Positions 46,451 through 57,639 of a stretch of DNA of 64,000 nt are shown one piece after another. The translations under genes were made by a program, and so were the position numbers. The stretch comes from Malachius bipustulatus (taxonomy: Eukaryota > Arthropoda > Insecta > Coleoptera > Melyridae): the NCBI GenBank assembly GCA_910589415.1, contig OU342630.1:46098012-46162011 (forward strand). The letters are read 5' to 3'. Under the pieces are notes generated by a model. The model made no database searches. It was not told the origin of the DNA and was given only the letters and a program-made list of their open reading frames with translations. Positions within the stretch are counted from its first letter, which is position 1; each line of letters opens with the position of its first letter.

Positions 46451-46802
46451 ACGACCCCACGTTCGTTCGTTTGTATAATAATTATTATTACAAAAATATT
46501 GGCGTATCCTTTGTATTGGATATTACCTAATAAATAATTTCAATTACTAACTGTGTTCTGTGTGGGATTATAATAAAGATCACGAATCAATCGATGCTTT
46601 TCGTATTTATGCCAAATTTCAAAAGCGCAGGTAAGTACAAATAAAAATAAAACATCATCGTAAAACATAATGGTGAGTTTCTCAGTTATAGAGTAATAGC
46701 CCGCGTAGTTGAGGTACCCATCGGCCGCGACCCAGATGGCGGATAGGGGAAAGCCTTAAAATGAGCAACAGTGAGTAAGGTTAGCAGCAATGATAGAGCT
46801 CG

Positions 46803-47450
46803 TCAGATTTAAAACTCTAGACTGGCAGCTTAAAAGGCTCTGCCGCGGACCACCTCCCCCAACCTAATTGTCGTGTCGTGACTAAAGGTCTGCCCTAGGG
46901 GCAACGGCGCCGGAGAAGATCCGATTGTGGACTCTTCGTCAAACCGTATATGACTTTGTGTCGTGGGCATGTCTCGAGCACGTCTCGAGCACAGAGAGAT
47001 AAGAGGGTCTTGACTTAACCGTCCGGACTGCGTGGATAAGGCACCACTATTAAAACCTCCCCAATCTCAAGGTACTGCGCGCGCCGAAGAGATTCATGAC
47101 TGTGGGTAGCTCAGTCACAGCGGCAAACATAAACTCTGAGAAAAAGGAAAACGAATAACCAGAGTACAAACCTTCCGGAGAGACTTTCTCACACCGGACG
47201 ACCTGGATACATTAGCAACAGTCAAGATGGCCAGCTTCCTTAAAGAGGTTGACCTGATGGGGTTAAAGTAGGGCATGCCTAGATGTGAGCCACAATAGAC
47301 CTACGGTCGCAGTGGAGGTATCACAATGGCCCACTCACGATGAATCTAATCTAAATCTAAGAGCCCGCGACTGTCAGACCTTCGTTATCCTGCAGACCTC
47401 CAACACAGGTAGGAACGATGCGGCGGCTGTGAACTTTGGATAATCGTGGC
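46803..47450. other. GC-rich block, unassigned, possibly retroelement leader
   Basis: Much higher GC than its surroundings (CTGCCGCGGACCACCTCCCC, GGCAACGGCGCCGGAGAAGA, ACTGCGCGCGCCGAAGAG). It has no long reading frame on either strand and does not resemble rRNA that I recognise. It is continuous with 46660-46760. The composition recalls 5' leaders of some insect LINEs, but I cannot prove that. Confidence 0.35.
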
Positions 47451-48311
47451 TTTGGCAGGTAACAGCTGAAGTAGATGTATTAAATCACTCCTCAAAATCT
47501 TTGAAGTACAAAGTTTATTTTTTAATAAAACTCATATAAGAATTGTAAAAATAGGCGAAAAATTTCGGGTAGACATGGGCCGTTGGAGCTTTAGTTTTCG
47601 AGATACAAGGTATTGAAGTTCTTCGTAAAATTTAATATTTTTTTGAATATCTACAAACGGGCTGAACAGAATAACTCAAGGTTTTTGACAGTTGTTTCGC
47701 CTGATTCTCCCAACAAAAAATTTAATCCGATAGTAAAGATCTGGGTATGTCGTTACTTTTTAAAATAACTTATATGCCACTGACTTTAATGAAAATGTGA
47801 TTCAGTGGTACTCCTTAATCTCACTTTTGTCAAATGGCTTGTCTCAAAAATAAAAAATTGTACAGTCGAGCACCTCATTCTCTAAACTTATAAAACTTCC
47901 CAACAAAACCGTAAAATCCTTTCTTAAAATAGAAGTATAGAAGTAAGCAAGGCATGCTACAACCTCGTGGAGCATGTAGAGAGAAAAGTCACCTTACTTT
48001 TTTGCAGTATGACTCACTGTTTCCAAGATTCTTCACAATGTAGAAAACCGTCCAAGGGAATAATAATCAATAATAGTCAATAAAAAAACAAATCAATAAT
48101 AATCATTAGGTATAGGTATAGTCCTTCAAAGATATAGTGAAATTTGACTTATCATGGTAAATTGTAGGGGTGTAAGTGCAAAGCGGTCAGTAAACATTTT
48201 ACATAAAATGACTCTGACAGGTTTACTCAGAATATTATACCTGCCTAAAAGTAAAACACAGGTCCGGGCTTCTTAAAATATAACATTGGATAATATGCTA
48301 TTTGACTTATT
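47451..48311. other. No gene recognised; repeat-like DNA
   Basis: Contains phrases of the kind seen in foldback arms of this window (TTTTCGAGATACAAGGTATTGAAGTT-type), but no boundaries could be fixed. Confidence 0.4.
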
Positions 48312-48503
48312 ACAGCCAATATTATAAAGGGTCATTAGGCTAACGGGTAGATTTCTGTGCTCGTTTTTGAAGCTAATATCGACGACAAATGACTTTTATT
48401 ACCATTTTTGTAATTACTTTCATGTCAAGAATAGATAAATAAAAAAAAAATCCACTTATACTCGATACCTTCTTCAGAAATGGTCACAGAAATCTGCCCG
48501 TTT
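48312..48503. mobile_element. MITE, copy 1 (second copy at 58918-59108)
   Basis: AACGGGTAGATTTCTGTG (48342) and CACAGAAATCTGCCCGTT (ends 48502) are inverted with one mismatch. The copy at 58918 shares the sequence from ACAGCCAATATTATAAAGG to CGAT..ACCTTCTTCAGAAATG. Confidence 0.72.
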
Positions 48504-48689
48504 ATTTCTCTATTCCAAATAAATGATTTCTTAAAATATAAATTGAACTTTTTAGAATTTTGATAGCTATATTTTCATCTAAAGATTTTGATAATTTATA
48601 CTGTTTTCTAAATTTTAAATACTTTTTTTTTAAGTGTTCCCCTAGATCAAAAAAATAAGCCTATTACATCAATTTGGCGGATATTAAAT

Positions 48690-49040
48690 TTATGTCGATA
48701 ACATGGAGTAATTGGTTCATAGATGTTACATTTTTTCATGAACTTTTTCAGGCTGGTCAAGATTATCCTCAAATCTAATAGTCGGATCTATAATTATGGC
48801 CTCATTATTCTTACGATTGATTGCAATTATATCAATCCGTTTAGTCTAATGCTATATCAGTAGAAGAAACACCCAACACTTCTTCATGAACTTCGAAGTC
48901 CTTACTCCTAAATTAATCAGCAATAATGCTGATCACAATTTCATTGTGTCTCTTTATTCGAGCTAATTCGCCGTGTTTACAGGAGAACCCAACACATGAG
49001 CAAGAGATTCAAACTCGTTGCAGTGTCTACAAAACGGTTT
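48690..49040 (-). pseudogene. C-terminal relic of a LINE with restriction-like endonuclease
   Basis: The minus strand encodes FCRHCNEFESLAHVLGS, then in another frame CKHGELARIKRHNEIV, then FEVHEEVLGVSS, and after a further shift EAIIIDPTIRFEDNLDQPEK. The order Cys-Cys-His-Cys knuckle, RHN, then IDPTIRFE is that of R2-like LINEs with an endonuclease behind the RT. At least two frameshifts and several stops. The RT itself is not present nearby. Confidence 0.6.
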
Positions 49041-49464
49041 GTGTTAGGTTCCCTTCCGGGTATTGTAAGTAAATAAGTGGCATAAAAGATTTCGTTCTTT
49101 ATACTATAGAGAGTTGTTAGATATTCCTTCCATATTCTTATTTTCGCTTCCTAAATTAAAAACTGGCATTTTTTTCAGTAAAATTTATAAATTGATTAAA
49201 TTTATACTTGGCAAAAGCGGCAGTTTTACATGAGTATAGCCTACGTAATGTTTCCTTTATTAGTCATTTAATAATGAGGTACTCACAATAAGAAATATTG
49301 TTAGTATAATTAGTATTACATTTACTATAGCCAGGATTACCTACACACATTATCCAAGACCTTGTCAAACAATAATAGTCAATAGATAATGAAAAATAGA
49401 CAATTAAAAGAAAGGTAATATTCCTTATTAAAGCATATTTCATTTTAATTTTCCTTAAAAACAG

Positions 49465-49473
49465 TATATAAAG
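49465..49473 (+). promoter_or_regulatory. TATA box of the secreted-peptide gene
   Basis: TATATAAAG, about 30 bp before the likely start site near 49495-49500. The first exon would be short and non-coding, ending at 49546 before GTAAGTAGG. Confidence 0.6.
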
Positions 49474-50846
49474 GCAACCGGGAGTTACATAATTTATAGT
49501 TCCTTTTGAAAATTTTCTTGTCCAAACTTAAGAAATATCATTATTGGTAAGTAGGTTTTTCTTCTTTTTCTTTATCTTTTTTTATAAATTAAATTGATAC
49601 ATAATTACCATTTAATAAATAAAAGGAACAATTATTTGTACCGCCATAAAAGTTAAAAGAACTTGCACCTGAAACATTCTTTTGTCAGTACTATAGGGTT
49701 TCCAGTCTCGTGTTTGATCCCGGGATTTTATACAAAACATCTAGTCTGGGGACTATAAAATAGGTTCCGGGGCCTAAAATTCCTTGAAACAATTAACTGA
49801 TTTAACTTTAAGTTAACAAATAATATATGTATGTAAATTTTTTGTTTAAACTCGGCAAAACTGATGGGCACTGAAACAGTTGACTCAAAATATTTTAATT
49901 TAATATGTGTACCACAAGGAGGTATTTCTTAAGAAGTGACTAGAAATACGCTGAAAAATAAATTTATAATGTATTTTTTTAGTATCGTTAAAAGTATTTA
50001 AATAATTGAAAGTATTAAATAAAAAAATTAATTAATGTTGCAAATTGCAATGCATTTTTTTTGGAATATCATCCCGAATTTCATCCCGCCATTTTTGAAG
50101 AATTTTTGTTTACGACAGCCGATATAACCGAATTTAGAGATTGAGCAAACGGGGTCTGTGCAGGACGTACACAACACCAAGACTCCATCTACGTTTGTTC
50201 ACGTTTGACTCAACGAAGCACTTGCTTGCGTGTCGAAGAATGTTCTTCGTGCTGAGTAAAGGAAATCGGGTCTCCTAGGCCAAAATGGCACCTAAAAAAG
50301 CATTTTTAGAGTTTTTTTTCCTATTTGTTTTTTGAAATTGTAAGGAAATGATCGTGTTGCGTCTATTAACTATTTATGCAGGATGATTCATAAAGTTCTG
50401 TTGAATCCAATTTTTTTCTATCATTTCCAAAATGTATAGGTACATAAGAATCAATATTTGTCTTTGACGATATTTCATGGAAAAGTGAGCCGAAACCCTC
50501 TCCAATGCTTTCTCTCAAATAAAACTCGTCCACTTTCACTTGTCTGTGTACATGATATTTACTTTGAAAAGTGTCTTTCAAGAAAAAATGAAATAGAGCT
50601 TTTAAATTATGAGGGGTTGTACCGACAACTTTTTTTATAGTCATAGTTGAAGAATATACCTTTGTAGTGCATTTTTTTATTGTGAATTATTTTTAAATGA
50701 AAAAAAATGGTTCCATAATGGTACCACTTAATGCAAAAAACTTAAAATAACTGACGTATTGAATTTCGATCTCAAGTATAACTTCTATGTTTTACGTTGT
50801 ATTTTTAACGTCATAATTGTTTCAGATCACATTGACGGAAGAAATA

Positions 50847-51071
50847 ATGTCTAAAGTAATTTTCTTCGCATTTATATTCATGTTTATATTGCCAATGGAA
50901 AAATGTGAAGCTAGAACACTCTTGAAAAACGAGGAATCAAACCTGGCTGAGCTTAGAAGTGAATATAAGGATCTTGAAGATAAAGATTTATCGTTTAAGT
51001 TTGCAGACTTTACTCGAGGCATCGATTATATGCCTCCTTGGACCCCCCCACCACCTCATCATTTTGGATAA
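50847..51071 (+). CDS. Small secreted peptide precursor, Pro-rich with C-terminal Gly
   Basis: 74 aa from the ATG at 50847. The coding exon begins at 50826, after TTTCAG, so 21 bases of 5' UTR share it; the 5' exon (about 49497-49546) and TATA box lie 1.3 kb upstream. Residues 1-22 (MSKVIFFAFIFMFILPMEKC, then EA) are a typical signal peptide with likely cleavage before RTLL. Then comes an acidic/charged segment (about 23-53) and, after DFTR, the tail GIDYMPPWTPPPPHHFG. The final Gly could donate a C-terminal amide, and the Arg before GIDY could be a processing site; both are inferences. No Cys in the mature part. No family recognised; secreted neuropeptide, antimicrobial or salivary peptide are all open. 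An AATATAAAG at about 51100 may be a weak poly(A) signal. Confidence 0.72.
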   Translation: MSKVIFFAFIFMFILPMEKCEARTLLKNEESNLAELRSEYKDLEDKDLSFKFADFTRGIDYMPPWTPPPPHHFG

Positions 51072-51539
51072 AAATTGAATGAAATACATATACTATGGTA
51101 ATATAAAGATACAATAACAAAGAATTGTTTCAATTACTACACTATCAATCTCTACTTTTCATTATTAACTCATATTAATATGAATATTAATTCATAATAT
51201 TCACCGAATGTTCGGTAGTAATATTTACTTTAATCTGTTTGTGTTATTTCAACTAAATTTAAATCACAAAAAAACATTTAAATCAACAAAAATTACCTAG
51301 AAGAGCGTTTTCACATGCGCACGATTCATTTTTTATTCCGGTTTGCCCGATGTGGTAATTTCCGAAGTTATCCAAGCAATACTACGCAAGCTGTGTATTG
51401 AGAGCGAAGTTATCCACACGACCAATCCAGCCACATGCAGCACAGAAATCGTATCGCTTTGGAGGACCGATAGGAGGTTACATATGTATAAATTGAGCTT
51501 AAACCATCAATATCTGATTATTTGTTAAAGGAATGCATT

Positions 51540-52600
51540 GCTTTCTCTATCTCCACCATCTCATGGAACATTCCTTTTTCTAATTTTTCCCCGTCAAGAT
51601 AACTGATGCTTCCCCAAAACTAGGATGATGTCCATAATCAACTACATGCTGTATTAGAATACATCTTTGGTTTTTTAATTTACAGTCACTCTTGTGAAGA
51701 GTAGATTTTCTCCCAGAGACTCCTAGAATCTGGAGATCTTTTAGGGATACAGCAGGCTTTATCTCCTAAACATGAAATGTTTCTTTTAGCAACCTTAATG
51801 TTCAATGCACTTTCATTTACAATTTTGATAAGTTTTGGGGTAAGTGCTTAATCCAAGGTAATTACATTTATATTTATTATTAGTTACAACTCTCTCAACA
51901 AAATTATTATTTTGTGAAAACCCAACAGTAACTCTTGAACTACCACTATCTTAAATACGTAAAGAATTATTAATTCTGCCAGCATTGTTAAACAAGATTT
52001 TATCAAGTAAATTCGATACATAAGAGTTATCAATAAGAATGTTAAGTAGGTATATAGAATTCTCATATTTTTATTAAAAAGGTATCAAGAGATATCTTTT
52101 GTGCTTTATTCGTCATTTCTATTAAAAAATTAATTTTTATTCTCTCTTCGTGGTATGAAAAATAATTGAGTAACCTACCAGGGTTAGTGGGTTTTCTATA
52201 CCAATCTAAAATAATGGAGTTGTCATCTCTTCTCATGACTTTGGTATCTAAAAATTCGTAAAAGATGAAAAAGATAAAAATTCGTTGTCGTTATTGATCA
52301 ATTGAACGATCTAATCTACTTGGTCTGCTGGTACAGTACCTACAAATAATATGAACATACTTCTTAATAATGGGTACATCAAATGAAATTCTACCTGACC
52401 AGCAATGCATCGATAACCTAATATGAAGAGGTAATTGAAGAAACAAAAAAGCCCATCGAGGTTCCCAAAACTTGTTACAATTTTTTTTTTGTAACGGTAC
52501 CAATTTTTTGCGGTACCAAAACTTTGTACATATAAGTTTCAATGAGAAGCCATACATTAGGTATTTCTTTTTCAAATTAAAGTCTAAAAGCTTCAATAAG
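51540..52600 (-). pseudogene. Penelope-like retroelement relic (RT end and GIY-YIG region)
   Basis: In broken frames on the minus strand: FYEFLDTKVMRRDDNSIILD, then WYRKPTNPGRLLNYFSYH (about 52140-52260), the typical end of Penelope RT. Then, nearer 51540-51720, STLHKSDCKLKNQRCILIQH and VVDYGHHPSFGEASVILTG, as found in the GIY-YIG endonuclease part, and EKLEKGMFHEMVEIEK. RT sequence upstream (to about 52600) is badly damaged. Not functional. Confidence 0.72.
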
Positions 52601-52699
52601 TTTTTTTAACTTTTTTTTAACTGAGTTGAATCTATTTTACTCTTACTTTAAATGGCCACACTCTTTTTGTCTACTTCGAGGGTCGTCTGATTCATGATC

Positions 52700-53040
52700 G
52701 CCGGAAGCACTTCAGTCTCATGGACTTATTGTGCTAAACCCCCTTTGCTTCATGTCACCCATTCTGTCAATCTGGTCCCCTGAACTAGTTTGTACAGCCC
52801 CATCACTGGATGAGTGTCATATTCTTACGGACTCATTTTTGGTTGTCCATATATTTCCTGCTTTTTTCTGGGGTCCAGAGCTTCGCATTCGCACAGAACA
52901 GGACATGTTTAGCTGTCTCTTGGGCCTTGCTGCATTCTCGGCAGTTTAGGTCTCCATTGAACAGTCCTATTTCATTTAAGTGTTCTTTTAGTGCAATATG
53001 TTCAGTCAGTAAATAGCATGAAATTGCTGCTCAGAGAGAT
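52700..53040 (-). pseudogene. C-terminal relic of a LINE (zinc-knuckle tail)
   Basis: The minus strand reads LTEHIALKEHLNEIGLFNG, then LNCRECSKAQETAKHVLFC. The C-x2-C-x7-H-x4-C spacing and the preceding hydrophobic/His block are common at the end of I/R1/jockey-type LINE proteins. Short and broken. Confidence 0.5.
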
Positions 53041-53506
53041 AAACTTTAATGGGCAGTTTATTGACTTGCTAACAAGAAGAAAGTCGACCCTAAACAAACC
53101 GGCGTTTCTCAATTGGGCGAAATTACCTGAGTGACCCTTCGTCACGACGGGGGTTCTTATAATCCGGGAGCTCAATTGGGCGAAGGAATTTCTAAATACC
53201 GTTGAGTTATTTGCATGCTCTTGTATGGCTACGTTGCCAGATTTTACAGAAATTCCGATTTTCTACATTAAATAAAATTGAAAAAAATAAATAAATAATA
53301 TTAATACTTGATGCATTATTTTTTTAAGTTCTATCAAATACATCATCAAGCCCTTAGTGCATTTACAATTATTATTTTATACTATACCTACAGCAGAAAC
53401 ATGAAACATCAATAGAAAAGTAATATACATATAATGAATACCTATGGCGATACACATAATTATTAATTATAGTGGTATTTATTTTTTTTTCCGCACTAAA
53501 ACTCAC

Positions 53507-53582
53507 CGGTAAGCCAGGTCTTTGGTCAGGGTAGGTTTTTTTAAAAAAAATTTTTTCACCTGACCAAAGACCTGACTTACCG
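53507..53582. repeat. Hairpin, 24-bp stem
   Basis: CGGTAAGCCAGGTCTTTGGT.. at 53507-53530 pairs with 53559-53582 (23 of 24). The 28-bp loop is T/A rich. Around it, GGGCGA and CCCAATTGA words recur at 53115-53190 and 53790-53860 in both orientations. Confidence 0.75.
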
Positions 53583-55078
53583 ATGACGCTAAAGTGCAAC
53601 ATAGCCATAGGTAGGTACGTACCTACTGCCTACTCGACTTCAATTATTAATAATAAATTGATTAGGTATACCTATCCGATCTACTAAAAGCACCACTAAA
53701 TAAATCTGGCAACACTGCTATATATATGGGCAAGGCCGCACATGTATTTCTTGTCTGTCCAGTTATCTCTTATAATCCCCTAGTTTCTCGTTTGTCGCCC
53801 AATTGACCCCTGGGATTAGTGAATAACAAAATCCTTCGCCCAATTCGGTATCGCCCAAACAAACATACCTGAATGTTGCTTAAGTTTAATGTCCTTGAAA
53901 AGAACCTCTAAGAAGTTAATTACCGCTCAGTTCAAACGTAACTTCTTGGAATCTGCAGACAATGGAGTCCACGGCACAGGAAAAGAAAAATGGCGATAGA
54001 AGGCAGAGACCCACGTGTGCAATAAGAAGCCAACCTGAGTTAAAAGAGAAAATATATCGAACAGGATTGGCCAGGCAAGATTCAAAATAAGCCAATTGGC
54101 GTGTACTCGCACCACCTCCACCGACTAAATTCCCGAACCAGCAACTGGTGAAATCTTGAAGAGCTTTTTTGTGATTTCGCGTCGTTAATTCTCGAACTTT
54201 ATTACTATTTCGGGTGACTTAATTTTTCTCGCGAATGAAAAGTTTGTGGAAGTTTGTATTACTGCGAGTGTTAGTAAAAGGAAGATGGAATGCTAAAGCA
54301 ACAGGCGCACATCACTGATCTCCCAGACCTGCAGCGGTGGGAGCTATCTAGACGACGACCACAAACAAGCCCAGACACCCCGAGGGCTAATAAAAGGTCA
54401 GGTGTAGATTTTTAGAACCAATTATGATATTTTTTGCTAATACCTATTTTGCGAACATCTTCACATGAATATATCCATGACATTTTTTTATCAACTTGGG
54501 TGTTTGTAGCGGCTCGATGTTTAATTAATAATAAGTACAGTAGAATATTTATTACTCTCAAGTTTATAAAGCTTTTAATTATTATTTGTGAGGTATAGGG
54601 AGATTATTTTGCATTTTATTTAATCAAATTTTAGACCAATCATTATCACCCGATATGGCAAAACCATTCAAAATATTTAATTACCACTTATGGAATTTCC
54701 TCTAGGAATAAAGCCTAAGTCCTTAACTCAGAATACATCAATTTTAGAATTAATTGACGCTAAGATACTTAAAGCAAAATGCGGAATGAACATGCGTTTC
54801 TAAATGAAATTAATCCACTTAAAATCAAGCGGTTAGTTTTTGTACAAACCTCTCTTTCGTTTTTTGCATCTCCTATCACCAGGAGGTTAATTATTAAAAG
54901 ATAATATGATGACTCATTGGGGATCTGAGACTCTCGTTTTTTGGAAGAAAAACGCGAGTGTGTGAGTGAGAAGGCAAGCGGGTTGGCAGAGTAGAGAAAC
55001 ACAGAAAAGGGTTAAAAGGCCATGTATGGAACTTAGACACAATGAGGTCATGTAATTATCTTTCGTAATTAGGAGCCT
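53583..55078. other. No gene recognised
   Basis: AT-rich DNA with chance frames up to about 78 codons. No repeat boundary identified before the copia LTR. Confidence 0.5.
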
Positions 55079-55651
55079 GTTAATGAATTATCATTCTCTA
55101 TACTGGTGCCCGGAGGATGGGACAGTGTCGCAAAATCAATCTTTTTATAAGCGTATGGTGTTCTGGGTTGTTTTACCAAAAGAGTTTTATCAACATCTGG
55201 TTGGTATTTAGGCTATTTAGGGTCGTTTTTTACTGATGCAGCGTGTTTAACCAGCTGCGTTATGGTTTCAAACTATTGGGTATGTAACACATTTGTACTA
55301 CACATTTTATATTGTGCGCATGAGCATAGTTTTGGTTACTTATAGCAGTTGGCAGTGGTGCTGAGCTGAGTTCAGGAGGTGAACTGAAGTGAACAAAACG
55401 TGAACTATTATTATTAATTATGAACGAGACGACGATGATGGTGGTTTGCAGATGTATTGTAGATTTGCACCTATGAAGAAATAAACCAGTATATATATAT
55501 ATATTCGTTTGAAATTACAAATTGCAGTCTTACGATACATGTTGTTTAGTTTATTAAATTACATATGATTGGTTTCGTCGATCATATAATCAAGTATGAT
55601 TATAACTAATGAAGTATAATTAATAAATATCCCGATCCACGAACCTTAACA
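55079..55651 (+). repeat. Ty1/copia-type 5' LTR
   Basis: Begins TGTTAATG and ends CCTTAACA, so it has the inverted ends TGTTAA/TTAACA. An AATAAA (about 55478) and a TATA microsatellite lie inside. TGGTAGCAG at 55652-55660 directly after it matches the 3' end of initiator tRNA-Met, the usual primer site position. No 3' LTR found in the window. Confidence 0.68.
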
Positions 55652-55754
55652 TGGTAGCAGTCAATGGTTATAGTAAGTGAAGTTAAAACTGTAACGTTTG
55701 TGAAAAATTTTGTCTTACCGTGTACGAAGGAAAGCACGCGTGATACAAAAGAAA

Positions 55755-56160
55755 ATGGCGAAGCAGGGAGATGTAGTTATACCCGTGTTCGATGGAGAAG
55801 ATTATAGTATGTGGAAGAAACGTGTTACGTTATTTCTGAAATTGAAGAAGTGTGATGGAGTTATAAATAGAGCGAAAATAAGTACAGACCGAGAGGATTG
55901 GGATGAAAATGATCTAAAAGCAATGAATTATATATACAGTGCTATTTCGAATAAACAGTTGGAGTTTGTATGTGAGAAGAGTGAAGACGTATGTAAGGGC
56001 GTATGAAGTAATTAAAAAGCTTGATAGTTTATATTTGAAGGAGTCGACTGCATTGCAAATTGTGTGCAGGAATAAATTAGAAAGACTGAGATTGAAAGAG
56101 TATAGTGATTCAGCATAATTTTTTGGCGACTTTGAAAAAGCAGTTAACGAATTAAAAAAA
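55755..56160 (+). pseudogene. Copia Gag, truncated by insertion of the TIR element
   Basis: From ATG 55755 (MAKQGDVVIPVFDGEDYSMW, then KKRVTLFL), the copia-type Gag start with the F-x-G-x-x-Y-x-x-W pattern. The frame is lost at about 56005; a shifted frame continues with VIKKLDSLYLKESTALQI and LERLRLKEYSDSA up to 56160, where the TIR element begins. No protease or pol is seen afterwards within this window. Confidence 0.72.
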
Positions 56161-57290
56161 CCTTCTTGCGCATCAATCGCAGAAATAGTGTATTTTTATG
56201 CGATTCAATAATAAATATTTTCTTCCTATTTTTTTTATAATGAATATAATGAAAAAATAATCCGATTTTTTTTTTGGGAAAACTCCACCTACCTACCAAA
56301 AAAAAAGAATGGTATCATCTCGTGGTTTCGAACCCACAACAACAGTTTACTAAACATTGGTGTAATGAACTGAACCACTGTGGGCTTCGAGTTTGTAGTG
56401 TTGATCGCGTAGATAGGTATATGTAATACGTCAGGTACCTATTATTATACACCTACACATTTTATTTTTTAAACTAGTCATATCTTAGTTATTAAAAGAC
56501 CAATTTGAATACTTTTTTCACCCGCATGTAGGTGATTTAATTGTCGTTGCGATTGCTCTTCTAATTTTCAGAACCATTCATAATTGAATGTGAAAAAAAA
56601 ATAAAAAAGAAATTGCGAACCATTTCATCGATTTAATAAGTGCAAGCTAATTTTGCACAAGCGAAAAACTTTTTTGTTTTTCGTTTAAAGTGCTACAATA
56701 ATCGAGGCGAATTGAAGCTAAGACATCAAATTATATGTTAAAGCAAAAAAAAATGGAAAATTTCGGTTCAACTTCTTCAAAAATGGACTCATAAACGGTT
56801 ATAGAATTGACACATTTTCACCCTTTTTCCTACCCACGACACTGGCTTATTAATGGAAAATATGCTAATTTTATTGCATTAACTCAAATTTCCAATAATT
56901 TTCTTCAAATCCTGTTAATTTTATTTCAAAGTTTTTTTGCCATCTTGCTCATACGGGGGCTCAAAAAATTGGAAATTTTCCGAAAATTCAAATGGCTGCC
57001 ATTTTGAAACGGCTCGGCCGATTTTGCTCAAGTGCAATACCAGACCACTCCTTGTGGATATCTTACTCCCACAAAAATTTCAGCCTCCTAGATTCAAAAC
57101 TGCGACCTGAAATGAGATGACAAAAACCGGGTTCATGGAATTTTGAAGGGACACCCTGTAGAAGTGATGGGACTTTTGGAAATTTTTTCAACGAAAATCT
57201 AACGTCATTCGAATGATTTACAAGAATCCAAAATTTCGTTCACTAATCTTGAAAGATAAAGCTACAGGAGCGTTTTGAAAATTGAAATTT
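56161..57290. mobile_element. TIR-bearing DNA element, copy 2, with tRNA-like module
   Basis: The 49-bp TIR is at 56161-56209. A tRNA-like sequence lies on the minus strand at about 56310-56390: A-box TGGTTCAGTTCA and T-arm GTGGGTTCGAAACCAC with intact B-box. 56450-56810 repeats 88-440 of copy 1. 56816-57285 carries, inverted, the unit seen at 980-1440. No right-hand TIR was found, so the copy is truncated or rearranged. Inserted in copia Gag. Confidence 0.65.
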
Positions 57291-57301
57291 CGCGATTTTG
57301 G

Positions 57302-57313
57302 AGAAATATATAA

Positions 57314-57356
<43 letters not shown>
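57302..57356. repeat. (TA)n microsatellite
   Basis: Uninterrupted AT dinucleotide run following the truncated TIR element. Confidence 0.93.
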
Positions 57357-57360
<4 letters not shown>

Positions 57361-57639
57361 TCCTGCTAACATTATTGACTCCGTCCACTTCCCTTTTACA
57401 TTGATTATTACGTCCATCGCGTTATTGCGTCCGTATACCGGACGCAGTAAAGTCACCCCTGTTTTTGGAGCTCCTAAGACAGCTTCCAGAAAAATACGGT
57501 TAGATTTAGAGGCCAAATTTTAAGCCTGTACCAAAGTTTTTAAAAGCATTGCTCCATCTAGTGTCATTCTTAAGATATTTCAAGATTTAAAATTTTTTGA
57601 TGGTCTCAATAATGATACGACCATGTAAAAAGTGTATAA

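Larger units (their letters stand above)
44892..46802. mobile_element. 1.9-kb segment bounded by exact 49-bp inverted repeats
   Basis: 44892-44940 starts CGAGCTCTATCATTGCTGCT and 46754-46802 is its exact reverse complement. Nothing further inward or outward matches. The interior has an AT-rich left half (to about 45640) and a 75-bp minisatellite. No target duplication is evident. Because the right repeat lies inside a GC-rich block that continues to about 47450, the left repeat could instead be a displaced fragment of that block; I hold both readings open. Confidence 0.5.

Noticed and set aside
46803..47450. rRNA gene fragment
   Set aside because: GC-rich, but no segment that I recognise from 18S, 5.8S or 28S.
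50366..50644. 92-codon minus-strand frame inside the intron of the secreted-peptide gene
   Set aside because: No start context, no domain, and repeat-like wording in the DNA; I judge it chance or TE-derived.
57262..57516. Frame with a Tyr-Ile repeat
   Set aside because: Translation of the (TA)n microsatellite.
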